This document shows, one piece after another, positions 1 to 6,686 of a stretch of 64,000 nt of DNA (positions are counted from its first letter, which is position 1; each line of letters begins with the position of its first letter). This DNA comes from Mycobacterium sp. (GTDB taxonomy: Bacteria > Actinomycetota > Actinomycetes > Mycobacteriales > Mycobacteriaceae): positions 62,001 to 126,000 of the forward strand of contig RXJD01000002.1 of NCBI GenBank assembly GCA_003987775.1, read 5' to 3'. Position numbers and translations under genes: made by a program. Below the pieces are notes generated by a model. That model had not been told where the DNA came from and ran no database searches. It worked only from the letters and a program-made list of their open reading frames with translations.

Positions 1-2
1 TG

Positions 3-446
3 CTATCCGGCCGGAGTGAGCGTGAAATGGTCGTGATGGTCGCCGATTTCGCATGGCCCCGTGGTCGCCAGAAAGTGAACTTCGCCCTTGAGCGTCGTCG
101 GATCCCACCATTGCCATACCTGGACCGGATGTTCACCGGCGTCCCACAACAAGTCCCCGAGCATGTAATCGGGGCACGACAGGCCGGCGGGAACCGACCG
201 GTTGACGGTGTACACGCCATCGACCAGAACAGCATCGAAGCCGCGCCCCGGCCCTGTCGCCACATGCGCGACGCAGGTCGGTGCGCACGTGGTGTTCACG
301 GTCCACGTGCCGAAGTCGCCGTCCTCGTCCACGTAGCTGTACACACCGTTCATTTCCGGCCCCTCGGCGTGGGCAACCGGTGCGGTTGCACCGGCACCCA
401 TCACCACCAGGATGACTGCGCCCACTACATACGAAATATGTTTCAT
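3..446 (-). CDS. small secreted hypothetical protein
   Basis: A 147-residue protein with a clear N-terminal signal peptide: Lys-3, a hydrophobic stretch to about residue 22, then an AHA-type cleavage site near residue 27. The mature part has four cysteines (two in NTTCAPTC, one in GLSC, one in GPCE), suggesting two disulfides, and many Trp, Asp and Gly residues. It is probably exported by the Sec system. I recognise no enzymatic motif; it resembles the small secreted proteins common in mycobacteria. It lies outside the integrated element, on the far side of the displaced tRNA end, so it belongs to the chromosomal backbone. Function unknown. Confidence 0.75.
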   Translation of the reverse strand: MKHISYVVGAVILVVMGAGATAPVAHAEGPEMNGVYSYVDEDGDFGTWTVNTTCAPTCVAHVATGPGRGFDAVLVDGVYTVNRSVPAGLSCPDYMLGDLLWDAGEHPVQVWQWWDPTTLKGEVHFLATTGPCEIGDHHDHFTLTPAG

Positions 447-596
447 GATTCGATATTAGCGAATTGATGCTCGCGGGCGGAAGGGTCAGTCGTAGCCGCG
501 ATCAACGATCAGGGGGTCCGACAGAGACACGGTCCGCGACTCATCAGCAGGGAGTGTCAGCGTCAACCGACGTCATACGGGAAATTTGTGGAGATT

Positions 597-644
597 TGTG
601 GAGCCTAGGGGAATCGAACCCATGACACCCGCCTTGCAAAGGCG
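597..644. repeat. left attachment-site repeat (tRNA-Ala 3' fragment)
   Basis: This 48-bp stretch repeats 6455-6502 with a single mismatch (A at 622 versus C at 6480). It corresponds to the 3' part of tRNA-Ala(TGC), from the anticodon arm to the discriminator base, read on the minus strand. There is no acceptor 5' half, D arm or complete anticodon stem beyond it, so it is not a working tRNA. It is best read as the tRNA end displaced when the element integrated. Confidence 0.9.
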
Positions 645-647
645 AAT

Positions 648-676
648 CATGCTGCAGGTCAGCTGGTTTCAGCATG
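648..676. repeat. inverted repeat next to left attachment site
   Basis: CATGCTG at 648-654 is matched by CAGCATG at 670-676 with a 15-nt spacer, four bases inside the left attachment repeat. It may be a remnant of the phage attachment region (integrase or excisionase binding) or a weak terminator for the dprA-like gene that ends at 780. Function inferred only from position. Confidence 0.4.
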
Positions 677-725
677 GTCGACGTGCAAAAACACACAACA
701 GCGGTGAACAGTAGTTATCTGTAAC

Positions 726-744
726 TGTGGTCAGATTGTGGCCA
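726..744. repeat. paired octamers, probable integrase arm-type site (left)
   Basis: TGTGGTCA at 726-733 and TGTGGCCA at 737-744 are direct repeats spaced 11 bp start to start. The same pair with the same spacing occurs at 6374-6392, just inside the other end. Short direct repeats flanking the core site on both sides are typical of arm-type binding sites of lambda-family integrases, which is the role inferred here. Confidence 0.55.
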
Positions 745-779
745 GAATGCGGCCCGAGAACTCAGCAGCTCAGACGGTC

Positions 780-1637
780 TCACATCAATGTGAGCTGTTT
801 GGTTCCGCCTGCGTCGAGGTAATCGAGTGCGGCTTCGAGATGCTGCCGGCTGCGGATGACCTTCGCTCCATTGGCCATCAGGAGCTTGTTTCCCGGCGGC
901 GCGTCGAACAGCTGCAGCGTCAGGACTGTTTGATGGCGTTGCAACGCGTATTCACCGGCGGCCAGTGTGCCGCCCTTGTCGCCTGCTTCCACGACAACGA
1001 GTGCCTGACTCAAGTCCGAGATGACCGCGTTGCGAGTCATCGCTCCGGAAACGAACCACTTTTGGTCCGGTGCGAATTGCGATACGACCAAAGCGCGTTC
1101 GGGATCCCATAGCTCGCTGAACTCGCCGCGCCGGACCCTGAAGCGAGTGATCCCTTCGGCGAGCACAATGACAGTCGTACCTCCCGCCGCGAGGGCTGCT
1201 GTGTGTGCGATGAGGTCGACACCTTTTGCGTAGCCCGACACGACGCAGTAACCGCGTCGGGCGACAGCGTCAGCGCATGCATGCGCAGCGCGCAGTCCTT
1301 CGGCACTGGCCTGGCGTGAACCGCACATACCAATCGCTCGCTGTACGAGTAGCTCGGGAGGGCCCTTAACAAAGAGCACCGCTGGCGCCTGCCGAGAAGT
1401 GGCAAGGCGGTCCGGGTAGTACTTCTGGCCGAGAAGGACCGCCTCGACTCCGCTATCGAACAGATCCCTGGCTTGATCCTCAACTTGCTGAAGTTCGTCG
1501 GGCTGGAGCATACCAACTACCTGTTCAAACGCGCGGAGGCCGACAGCTCTGACCTTTGTGGCAATAGTTCTTTGACCTCCACCAAACCGGGTCGCAGCGA
1601 TCGCGTACTGCAGCCGTACAAGGGGGTCGGTGCTCAC
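780..1637 (-). CDS. DprA/Smf-family Rossmann protein (ShosA-like)
   Basis: 285 residues with the DprA Rossmann fold: GSR at 106-108, SGYAKGVD at 134-141, TRNAVIS at 201-207 and VVVEAGDKGGT at 214-224, all typical of single-stranded-DNA-binding DprA. It lacks the C-terminal winged-helix domain of chromosomal DprA. The GTG start at 1637 has a strong GAGGAGG site seven bases upstream. It sits in a mobile element, divergent from a PRPP-binding phosphoribosyltransferase gene, with a LexA-type box between the two. DprA-like and PRTase proteins are paired in the ShosTA toxin-antitoxin/anti-phage system as I recall it, the DprA-like partner being the antitoxin. A defence or toxin-antitoxin role is therefore inferred rather than transformation. 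Confidence 0.85.
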   Translation of the reverse strand: MSTDPLVRLQYAIAATRFGGGQRTIATKVRAVGLRAFEQVVGMLQPDELQQVEDQARDLFDSGVEAVLLGQKYYPDRLATSRQAPAVLFVKGPPELLVQRAIGMCGSRQASAEGLRAAHACADAVARRGYCVVSGYAKGVDLIAHTAALAAGGTTVIVLAEGITRFRVRRGEFSELWDPERALVVSQFAPDQKWFVSGAMTRNAVISDLSQALVVVEAGDKGGTLAAGEYALQRHQTVLTLQLFDAPPGNKLLMANGAKVIRSRQHLEAALDYLDAGGTKQLTLM

Positions 1638-1680
1638 CGGCTCACCTCCTCAATACACACAGCACAGTTTCAAGTATGAC

Positions 1681-1696
1681 TCGAACATACATTCGA
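1681..1696. promoter_or_regulatory. LexA (SOS) box between dprA-like and PRTase genes
   Basis: TCGAAC-ATAC-ATTCGA matches the mycobacterial LexA consensus TCGAAC-N4-GTTCGA at 11 of 12 positions. It lies 44 bp upstream of the dprA-like start codon and about 88 bp upstream of the PRTase start, where it could repress both divergent promoters. DNA-damage or prophage-induction control of the module is the inference. Confidence 0.7.
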
Positions 1697-1730
1697 ATAC
1701 TGACATGGGCCCGCGTGTCGCGTACCCGGT

Positions 1731-1772
1731 TTGTCTCAATTATCAGGGACGATATAGGACGAAAATTCGTCC
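1731..1772 (+). promoter_or_regulatory. candidate PRTase promoter with palindromic operator
   Basis: TTGTCT at 1731-1736 and TATAGG at 1753-1758, separated by 16 bp, form a plausible sigma-A-type promoter for the plus-strand gene. A near-perfect palindrome, GGACGAA-AA-TTCGTCC (1757-1772), overlaps the expected transcription start and ends 11 bases before the ATG at 1784. It could be an operator for a protein of the module. Not tested; based on sequence match only. Confidence 0.4.
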
Positions 1773-1783
1773 GAGCAGGCCAG

Positions 1784-2605
1784 ATGGTGATCAGAGACTT
1801 GTCGCAAAGCGGCCCCAGCAATCGGGGCGGCTCCTACGTCACCGAACACAGCCACGAGCCGGCGCCGTCCGGCGGGCACACGCTTACAGTGGTGGGGCCG
1901 GAAGGCGCTATCACACAGGTACTCTTGACGGATCGCCGCTACATGCGGAGCGGTGTTTTCATTGATCGGCACCGTCTGGCCGGTGCCGGCCCCAGCCCGA
2001 TCGCAGCAACATCTGCTCTCCTGCAACTGCTGCACGGCGCCGTCATTGTCCCTTGCGGAGACGCTGTCGACTTCGCCATCGTATTGGATTGGTACAACAA
2101 GATCGTTGACGACAAGATCGGTCCATATACGGATCTTGCTGATCTCGTAAACCGCGGTAAATACCGGTACAAGGCGGATGCCGAAAGTCAAAGGGCAGTC
2201 GGTCTGCAGGTCGCTAATGAGATAACAGAGTTCATCGGGCAGCACCCACTCCTACGAAACGTAGACGCGATTGCATCCGTACCAGGCCACGACGCACGGG
2301 TGTCGAGTTTCGGCGCCCGTCTTGCTGCAACAGTTGCCCGAGACCGCGGCAGTATCCCGATCGTTCACTGCGAGTCGATACAGCCATTCCGCGCGCCAGC
2401 CAAGAGCCTTCCTCCCGCGGATCGCGCAGCGGCGCTCGAGGGCCAATTCCGCTGTCCCGTAGACATTTCCGGACAGAATGTACTGATCGTCGATGACGTC
2501 TACACCACCGGGGCGACGGCCCAGGAGACCGCGCGGGCCCTCCGCGCGGCCGGCGCGAGAGCGGTTGCAAGCCTGGCGGCGGTCAGAACAATGAAGTCGG
2601 GCTAG
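1784..2605 (+). CDS. ComF-type phosphoribosyltransferase (ShosT-like)
   Basis: 273 residues from ATG 1784. The frame is open back to an ATG at 1676, but that would place the LexA box and promoter inside the gene, so 1784 is preferred. Near the C-terminus, VLIVDDVYTTGAT (about 233-245) is the PRPP-binding signature of type I phosphoribosyltransferases, followed by a helix typical of ComF/orotate-type enzymes. The N-terminal 150 residues match nothing I know. It is divergent from the dprA-like gene, and its stop codon overlaps that of the convergent downstream gene. By analogy with ShosTA it may be the toxin or effector that consumes or transfers PRPP. The fold is clear; the activity is inferred. 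Confidence 0.8.
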   Translation: MVIRDLSQSGPSNRGGSYVTEHSHEPAPSGGHTLTVVGPEGAITQVLLTDRRYMRSGVFIDRHRLAGAGPSPIAATSALLQLLHGAVIVPCGDAVDFAIVLDWYNKIVDDKIGPYTDLADLVNRGKYRYKADAESQRAVGLQVANEITEFIGQHPLLRNVDAIASVPGHDARVSSFGARLAATVARDRGSIPIVHCESIQPFRAPAKSLPPADRAAALEGQFRCPVDISGQNVLIVDDVYTTGATAQETARALRAAGARAVASLAAVRTMKSG

Positions 2606-2919
2606 AAGGCCCAGTCGTCGTCTCCCGGACGGGGCACCCCGGGAATACGAACCTGGTCTAACATTTTGGCGGCACTGTCGGCCGCGACCCTGGCGAGCGC
2701 CATATCGGCCTCGAGCCGCGCGGAAGCCAGTCGCTCGGTGATGCGGCCAAGTTCTAACAAGTCGCCGTCAGACCATGTGCGGCCTAGTTCTGACAGCCGC
2801 GCTGACGCCGCCGTGAGGATTTCTTGCCAGTCGCTCAGAAATACCTGGTCAACCAGGAAGGATTCGAGCACGTCACGGACATCCACGATCGGCTCGAACA
2901 GCAGAGCTGAATCACGCAT
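2602..2919 (-). CDS. hypothetical small acidic protein of the element
   Basis: 105 residues from ATG 2919; the frame extends to 2985 but would then run across the divergent promoter region. The protein is largely helical and acidic, with a probable coiled coil or helical hairpin in the middle (about 40-90) and an acidic GDDDWAF tail. Its TAG stop overlaps the stop of the PRTase gene. It is divergent from the 3006 gene across an 86-bp AT-rich gap. No family recognised. Its position suggests membership of the DprA/PRTase module or of a small two-gene unit beside it. Confidence 0.6.
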   Translation of the reverse strand: MRDSALLFEPIVDVRDVLESFLVDQVFLSDWQEILTAASARLSELGRTWSDGDLLELGRITERLASARLEADMALARVAADSAAKMLDQVRIPGVPRPGDDDWAF

Positions 2920-3005
2920 ACTATTCCTAAATACGTTTTTAGTAAGTAAGTAGATTGTATTGCCTAAATACAAAGCAAGTATCAAGACGCGCCGAGCGAG
3001 GTGTC
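2920..3005. promoter_or_regulatory. AT-rich divergent promoter region
   Basis: This 86-bp gap is far more AT-rich than its surroundings. It contains two direct copies of CCTAAATAC (2926-2934 and 2963-2971) and an inverted repeat, CTAAA...TTTAG, at about 2927-2942. Such repeats between two divergent small genes suggest an autoregulated operator. No regulator can be assigned with certainty, though the 3006 product is a candidate. Confidence 0.45.
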
Positions 3006-3344
3006 ATGACAGATCCGCAGGGATTGCAGCTTGACGCGAACCGCCAGACGTCGCGGACCGTGCCCAAAGCTGCAGCGATCAACTGGCCGTTCCCGGTAGA
3101 CCGACGTCTCGACCAACTAGTCGAGCTTGCTAACGAGGCCGGTGCCAACGTCAGGCGAAGTGAACTCGTCGCAGCCATAGTTGCAGCGGCGCCAATCGAT
3201 CCGGAAGAACTGCTGCGAATAGTCATCGCCTGGCGCAAATCTCGAGTCCGCGACGTCATAGTGGGAGTTGAAGCCGCGGCGAAAGTCATTGATATACCGC
3301 GGTATCCGCCTGGTCGCCGACGCGCCAGCGCGAGCAATGAATGA
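3006..3344 (+). CDS. small protein, possible ribbon-helix-helix-like regulator
   Basis: 112 residues from ATG 3006; an ATG at 2955 is in frame but lies in the operator region. The segment from about 30 to 62 (FPVDRRLDQLVELANEAG followed by RRSELVAAIV) has the strand-helix-helix spacing of CopG/ribbon-helix-helix DNA-binding proteins, with 'SEL' at the start of the second helix. The C-terminus is rich in Arg. It is divergent from the 2919 gene with repeats between them, which fits an autoregulator. This is pattern reading; a structural search could overturn it. Confidence 0.5.
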   Translation: MTDPQGLQLDANRQTSRTVPKAAAINWPFPVDRRLDQLVELANEAGANVRRSELVAAIVAAAPIDPEELLRIVIAWRKSRVRDVIVGVEAAAKVIDIPRYPPGRRRASASNE

Positions 3345-3401
3345 GTCGGCGCGCCCAGTGAGACCGGTGTGGATTGCTTCGCGGCACCTAAATCACTGAT
3401 G

Positions 3402-3692
3402 TCACAGGCCGTTCTCTTCGAGCCAATGCTCCGCCCAGTTGTCGGCGGTCTGCTGAACGCGGTCGTTGGGGTGCACGATCACGACTTCGGCGCCCACTCG
3501 GGCCCCGGCTGGCAGCCAGCGCGCCGTCACTTTGACCGGCCGGCCGGCCCGCACGTCATCTACCTGCCCTTGCAACCCGTACGGAAAACCACCGAAGTAC
3601 AGCCGGTGCAGCTCAAGATCCTTATCGAGCTCTTGACGCACGTGCGCGTAGACGCCGCGGGAGACGCGGACCTGCTCGACCTCAATCGGCAC
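3402..3692 (-). CDS. hypothetical protein of the element
   Basis: 96 residues from GTG 3692. Mixed alpha/beta composition, with no signal peptide or membrane segment and an acidic C-terminal helix (NWAEHWLEENGL). It is the last gene of a minus-strand run of small genes (4737 to 3402) typical of phage-type packing. No family recognised. Confidence 0.5.
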   Translation of the reverse strand: MPIEVEQVRVSRGVYAHVRQELDKDLELHRLYFGGFPYGLQGQVDDVRAGRPVKVTARWLPAGARVGAEVVIVHPNDRVQQTADNWAEHWLEENGL

Positions 3693-3807
3693 CGGTCACC
3701 CGACCCTTCTCGGGTATCGCTTCACGCCCCACCGTACTCCGGCAGCGGCCTGATGCTGTCCAGACTTCATCGGCGCCAACTCGGTCAGCTGAAGCGTCCG
3801 TAGATGG

Positions 3808-4104
3808 TCACCAATTCGACTTGTTCAATAGCCGGATTTCCGCCGTCAGCTGCACGACAATCGTCGCCTTGTTCTGGCCATCGGTCTCTTCATTCAACCG
3901 CCGCTGCAGTGACTCGACGTGGTCAGCAGCCCGACACGCAGCATCGACATGATGGGCTTCCCGTTCATCCCATGCGAGCCGTTTGCCCAGCTTGTCGCCC
4001 TCACGCAACAACGCCGTATTCAACCTCGCACGCAACGCCTTACCCGCCCGCGGCCGCCAGCGGCGAGGCCGCGCCGGATCCGGGCATGACGCGCTGCCGG
4101 TCAC
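3808..4104 (-). CDS. hypothetical phage-type protein, possibly terminase small subunit-like
   Basis: 98 residues from a GTG at 4104, with AAGGAG six bases upstream. The basic N-terminus (PARPRRWRPRAGKALRARL) is followed by helices (AWDEREAHHVDAACRAADHVESLQRRL) resembling the helical core of small terminase-like phage proteins. An upstream frame ends in TGA overlapping this GTG (GTGA), a sign of translational coupling. The terminase suggestion rests on length, composition and phage context only. Confidence 0.5.
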   Translation of the reverse strand: MTGSASCPDPARPRRWRPRAGKALRARLNTALLREGDKLGKRLAWDEREAHHVDAACRAADHVESLQRRLNEETDGQNKATIVVQLTAEIRLLNKSNW

Positions 4105-4156
4105 CGTTCACTCCTTCGGCTCAAAACTGCCCGGCGCATCGACGGACAGTCAGACG

Positions 4157-4477
4157 CTATGCGCTTCGGCGCAGCTTGCCGGCCCCTGGGGGGTTGCCCC
4201 GCCAGGGGGTCTCGGTGCGCACCGCAAGGCATAGGCGTCCGTTTTTGCGCGGCAGTTTTCCGCCAAGTAGGCGGGTAGGCGGCCCCGCCGAGCTGCGTGC
4301 GAGCGGTCCCGAATTTCCGCTTCCGCGCAACCACGGCCGGGGCCGGGCTTGTTGTGGTTGAGGGGTCCTAGCGGCGGCGGGACGCAGGTACCAGCTCGGG
4401 CCGTCCTGCAGTTGCCGTCTTGGCCGTCCTTCCATCTCAACTCGTAGATGGTTGACGCCCAGCCGCCGCTTGGTCAT
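4157..4477 (-). CDS. doubtful small gene, possibly decayed
   Basis: The ATG at 4477 overlaps the stop of the preceding gene (ATGA), which argues for a real, coupled gene here. The 106-residue translation, however, is Arg/Pro-rich and low in complexity, with no recognisable fold. Another frame (4101-4334) ends exactly at the next gene's start (GTGA overlap). A single gene from 4477 to 4101 broken by a frameshift would explain both overlaps. The original function is unknown; small phage HNH nucleases often sit at such positions, but I see no HNH motif. Confidence 0.3.
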   Translation of the reverse strand: MTKRRLGVNHLRVEMEGRPRRQLQDGPSWYLRPAAARTPQPQQARPRPWLRGSGNSGPLARSSAGPPTRLLGGKLPRKNGRLCLAVRTETPWRGNPPGAGKLRRSA

Positions 4478-4737
4478 TGCGCGTACCCGAGGCCTCCTCG
4501 AAGAAAGTCGGCGAATGCCGTGGACGGTGACGGCGTGGGTCGCGCTATGGTCTGTCCCTCGCTGGCCACGTAGCCGGGTGCGAGTTCTCGCGCCAATGCT
4601 TCGTGCGCTTCGAACGGGTCTGCGCCGTCGAGTATCTCGTAAACGCTGGTGTCGCTACTGCCGACGTCAGGTCCGGCGGCATCTCCGGACGCGTGCGCCC
4701 GCAACATCTCGATGATGGTCTCGGTCAGATCAGGCAT
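4474..4737 (-). CDS. hypothetical small acidic phage-type protein
   Basis: 87 residues from ATG 4737, with AAAGGAGA in the leader at good spacing. The N-terminal helix (MPDLTETIIEMLRAHASG) is followed by an acidic middle. No family recognised. The gene starts 17 bases after the upstream truncated gene ends and overlaps the next start (ATGA), so it belongs to the same minus-strand phage-like operon. Confidence 0.6.
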   Translation of the reverse strand: MPDLTETIIEMLRAHASGDAAGPDVGSSDTSVYEILDGADPFEAHEALARELAPGYVASEGQTIARPTPSPSTAFADFLRGGLGYAQ

Positions 4738-4753
4738 GCCGATCTCCTTTCGG

Positions 4754-5458
4754 TCAGAGGGTCGCCGATGGCGCGTGGTTAAAGATGTAGTCCGACTCGG
4801 CCTGGCGCTGCAGCCCGTACGGCTGGCCGTCGGGGCCGTCTTCGATCTCGCCGTAGCTGTGATCACGCATCCCCATATCCGGTGTGCTCATGCCGATCCG
4901 GTACATGAAGGCGGTGTGACGCTCGCGCCGGGTCGCAACCTCGCCGACGTGCGCCAGGCGCAATCCCAGTGGCCGCAGTGCATCCCATTCGGCCAGGGTC
5001 TGCGGGACGCTGCTGTGGAAAGTCTTGAGTGCGTCCTGTACCTGGTCACGGGTGGTGGCGGCGTGCGGTGCCAGGACGAGCCAGATGATGTCGGGGCCGA
5101 TGTCTTCGGCCTCCTGGGCGGCATCGCCGATGGTGGCGCGCTGCATCAGGACGTTGGGCAACTCGCTGGCGACGCGCAGCGCCGAGGTGTGGGCGGCAAT
5201 CTCCTCATCCGATTCGTGGCCGGTGAGCGCCCGGGGTGCATCAGCATGGGCGTCAAAGGTTGTCAGCAATTCGTCGAACGCGGTCACCAGGCGGCTGGTG
5301 ATATCGGCGGTCGCTGCCAGGCCTGCGGCGGCGGTCTCCCGCTCCCAGTGCAACACCAATTCATCGATCACGTCACCGCGTGCGGCCTCGCGGTGCCGGA
5401 CCTCGACCGCGGCGTCAATCCACTTCGTGATGTCTTTGGGTTTGGCCGGCGCCGGCCG
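4754..5458 (-). pseudogene. 5'-truncated phage-like gene, function unknown
   Basis: The reading frame (up to 250 residues) has normal coding character from KPKDITKWIDAAVE onward. Its apparent first 20 residues are the antisense of the integrase gene and cannot be original. The native N-terminus is therefore missing, cut at about 5444-5458, where a 14-bp palindrome GGCCGGCGCCGGCC sits. The remaining protein is mostly helical and acidic, with no recognised domain. It heads the minus-strand run of small phage-like genes. Confidence 0.6.
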
Positions 5459-5459
5459 G

Positions 5460-6439
5460 ATCAAACTGGGGGAGTATGCGCAATCGTGGCTGGACTCCAA
5501 GCACAAGCTGACGGAGTCGACCCGCGCCCGCTATCAGGGAGTGCTGGATACGGCTGTCGCCAAGTATTCAGACGTGGCGCTGGGGGACATCAGTCGGCGC
5601 TTCGTTCGTGAGTGGGTCGCCGATCTGAGCGTTGATCTTGCGCCCGCGTCGGTGCACAAGACGGTGGGTGTCGTCCGCCAGGTGCTCGCGATGGCCGTTG
5701 AGGACAACCGCTTGGCGATGAATCCGGTCGACGGGGTCGAACTGCCCTCTGTACGTGCGGCCGAGCAGCGTTTCCTCACGCTCGAACAGTTGCACGCGCT
5801 AGCCGACGGTGCGGGCGCTCACCGACCGTTGGTATACGTGCTTGGCACGTGTGGTCTGCGATTCGGGGAAGTCGCCGAGCTGCGCTGGCGAGACATCGAC
5901 GTAGACAAGCGCCGGATCAGGGTGTCGCGATCGGTGACCCTGGTCGACGGGACGTTCGTGTAGGGTCGCCGAAGAACGGCAAGGCACGCACCGTAAGCGT
6001 GCCTGCGTTCGTCGCCGAGCTGCTGGTGCCGGGGGCGCCGGACTCACTTGCTTTCCCCGACACCGCGGGCGGATACATGCGGGGGAGCAATGTGCGTCGG
6101 CGGTGGTGGTCGAGTGCGGTCACGGCGGCCCAGCTCTTCCCTAGGACTGTGACGGACTCGGCCGGGAAGCCGACGGTGGTCTATGAGTTCAAGTTGCACG
6201 AGCTGCGACACACTGCGGCCTCCCTGGCGATACAGGCCGGTGCGAACATCAAGGCGCTGCAGAACATGCTCGGCCACGAGTCCGCGGGCCTGACGTTGGA
6301 TCGCTACGGCCACCTGTACGGATCAGACGTTGAGGCCGTCGGTGTGGCCATCAACGCCCTGTTGACTCGTGATTGTGGTCAAAATGTGGTCACGGACCGA
6401 AAATCAGGCCAGCCGCAGGACCTACCGAATAGCGCCTGA
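5460..6439 (+). pseudogene. tyrosine integrase, N-terminally truncated and frameshifted
   Basis: From about 5466 the frame encodes the core-binding domain (LGEYAQSWLDSKHKLTESTR...) and the start of the catalytic domain with the first catalytic Arg (GTCGLRFGEVAELRW). It stops at TAG 5961. The next frame continues with the rest: HELRH (His and Arg), GHES (His) and DRYGHLY (Tyr nucleophile), ending at 6439 beside the attachment site. About one base is missing near 5955-5965. The usual N-terminal arm-binding domain is absent, cut at the junction with the 4754 gene. All five catalytic residues exist but are split between frames, so an active recombinase is unlikely unless frameshifting occurs. Confidence 0.85.
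6374..6392. repeat. paired octamers, probable integrase arm-type site (right)
   Basis: Two exact TGTGGTCA copies (6374-6381 and 6385-6392), 11 bp apart start to start, lie inside the last codons of the integrase frame. The pair matches 726-744 at the opposite end. Location beside the core and identical spacing suggest arm-type integrase binding sites. Confidence 0.55.
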
Positions 6440-6454
6440 GCAGCGCTTTTCATC

Positions 6455-6502
6455 TGTGGAGCCTAGGGGAATCGAACCCCTGACACCCGCCTTGCAAAGG
6501 CG
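6455..6502. repeat. right attachment-site repeat
   Basis: 48 bp identical to 597-644 except C at 6480. It overlaps the 3' half of the intact tRNA-Ala gene, so the element supplies a restored tRNA 3' end, as usual for tRNA-targeting integrases. Confidence 0.9.
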
Positions 6503-6529
6503 GTGCTCTACCAACTGAGCTAAGGCCCC
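6457..6529 (-). tRNA. alaT: tRNA-Ala (anticodon TGC)
   Basis: A 73-nt cloverleaf on the minus strand starting GGGGCCT and ending with the pairing strand AGGCTCC plus discriminator A. The anticodon loop reads CTTTGCAAG (TGC). T-loop GGTTCGATTCC is intact. CCA is not encoded. Its 3' half is the integration target of the neighbouring element. It pairs with tRNA-Ile upstream, as in other mycobacteria. Confidence 0.95.
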
Positions 6530-6686
6530 TCTGGTTTGTCAGGCACGTCGCCAGGGGTGACATCGGGCGCCACGTGCCAGACCTCGACGTCGCGGCGCGA
6601 TCGAACCACCGCCGCCGCGCCGAGGGCGGCGGCCGCTGCCAGGGGCAGCGTGAACTTCACACGACGTTTTGACGGGCACATGATCG

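Larger units (their letters stand above)
597..6502. mobile_element. integrated element in tRNA-Ala(TGC), probably a degraded prophage or genomic island
   Basis: Seen: 48-bp direct repeats at both ends, an intact tRNA-Ala at the right end next to a tyrosine-integrase reading frame, and paired TGTGGTCA octamers just inside both ends. Inside lie a DprA-like gene, a phosphoribosyltransferase, two small divergent genes and five or six small minus-strand genes. In reference mycobacteria tRNA-Ala is followed directly by backbone genes, so the block is an insertion. It is only about 5.9 kb and has no capsid, portal or replication genes. The integrase is both truncated and frameshifted, so the element is probably fixed in place. 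A deleted prophage that kept a defence cargo is the simplest reading; a satellite-like island is the alternative. Confidence 0.85.

Noticed and set aside
599..644. Second tRNA-Ala gene
   Set aside because: Only the 3' part of the tRNA is present; the sequence diverges before the D arm and 5' acceptor strand, so it is the displaced attachment-site fragment.
1676..1783. N-terminal extension of the PRTase gene from ATG 1676
   Set aside because: It would include the LexA box, the best promoter and the palindrome, and has no ribosome site; the ATG at 1784 is preferred.
5444..5457. GGCCGGCGCCGGCC as a regulatory operator
   Set aside because: It lies within the junction of two truncated genes; GC-rich palindromes are frequent by chance here, and a deletion join is the simpler reading.
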